A stretch of DNA of 64,000 nt from Pseudomonas farsensis (GTDB taxonomy: Bacteria > Pseudomonadota > Gammaproteobacteria > Pseudomonadales > Pseudomonadaceae): contig NZ_JABWRF020000002.1 of assembly GCF_014268805.2 (NCBI RefSeq), positions 62,001-126,000 of the forward strand. The letters are read 5' to 3'. Below the pieces are notes generated by a model. The model was not told the origin of the DNA, ran no database searches, and saw nothing but the letters and a program-made list of their open reading frames with translations. The first letter of the stretch is position 1, and the number at the start of each line of letters is the position of its first letter. The translations under genes and the position numbers were made by a program. Positions 63,973 to 64,000 of this stretch are shown piece after piece.

Positions 63973-64000
63973 ATGAGCGCTGTAAACACGCCTGTTGGTT
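63973..64000 (+). CDS. ahcY: Adenosylhomocysteinase AhcY, first nine codons (runs off the window)
   Basis: Only MSAVNTPVG is visible after a strong SD (GGAGG at 63962-63966). The start resembles AhcY of pseudomonads, and the SAH riboswitch directly upstream makes adenosylhomocysteinase, which splits SAH to adenosine and homocysteine, the expected product. The nine residues alone would not identify it. Confidence 0.85.

Overview
The window is a chromosomal segment of a high-GC fluorescent pseudomonad, very probably of the Pseudomonas putida group. The basis is the gene content and order recalled from that group (thiC-tolC-waaA, hldE-msbA-LPS core genes, putP/putA, cfcR-fba-pgk-epd-tkt, metK-ligB, ahcY), protein sizes, and dense intergenic REP sequences of the P. 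putida type. No database search was possible; assignments rest on motifs and family recognition.

Layout. 1-0.9 kb: 5' part of thiC (minus) behind a TPP riboswitch. 1-7.3 kb: a TolC-like channel, the Kdo transferase WaaA, a small multidrug transporter, and a plus-strand run of an FAD oxidoreductase, an aldo/keto reductase and a Nudix-like protein. 7.3-21.5 kb: lipopolysaccharide genes: hldE and msbA (minus), a divergent ligase-kinase fusion (plus), then an eight-gene minus-strand operon with overlapping genes (carbamoyltransferase, wapH-like glycosyltransferase, mig-14, dnpA, a DUF6625-like protein, two glycosyltransferases, an acetyltransferase). 21.8-28.6 kb: rlmJ, then divergent putP and putA around a 361-bp control region holding seven GTTGCA hexamers. 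29-42.7 kb: a small ORF, an acyl-CoA dehydrogenase, a TldD/PmbA-type protease pair, an MFS pump, dbpA, a YhiN-type flavoprotein, YccS, a solute-binding protein, a small winged-helix protein and a YgjP-type metallopeptidase. 42.7-47.4 kb: the c-di-GMP response regulator cfcR, then an accessory island with a PI-PLC-like gene and a deleted ISL3-type insertion sequence lying in the fba terminator. 47.4-53.6 kb (minus): tkt, epd, pgk, two small lipoprotein genes and fba, the central carbon block. 53.8-56 kb: an ArsR/methyltransferase regulator (SahR-like) with metK. 56-63.7 kb: ligB, a DUF1090 protein, a c-type cytochrome, mltA, a MAPEG protein, an EamA transporter, a Na+/H+ antiporter and an acyl-CoA thioesterase. 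63.8-64 kb: an SAH riboswitch and the first codons of ahcY.

Themes. Three RNA- or protein-sensed metabolite circuits are visible: TPP (thiC), proline (PutA at its own intergenic region) and the SAM cycle (regulator plus metK at one end, SAH riboswitch plus ahcY at the other). The LPS block places antimicrobial-peptide resistance (mig-14) and antibiotic-tolerance (dnpA) homologues inside a core-oligosaccharide operon. Most longer intergenic gaps hold paired REP or long inverted repeats, in at least four sequence families. The most unusual stretch is 45-47.4 kb: a PI-PLC-like gene with three 8-9 nt homopolymer runs within about 140 bp, next to an insertion sequence that keeps both ends and its catalytic region but has lost the DNA-binding part of its transposase.
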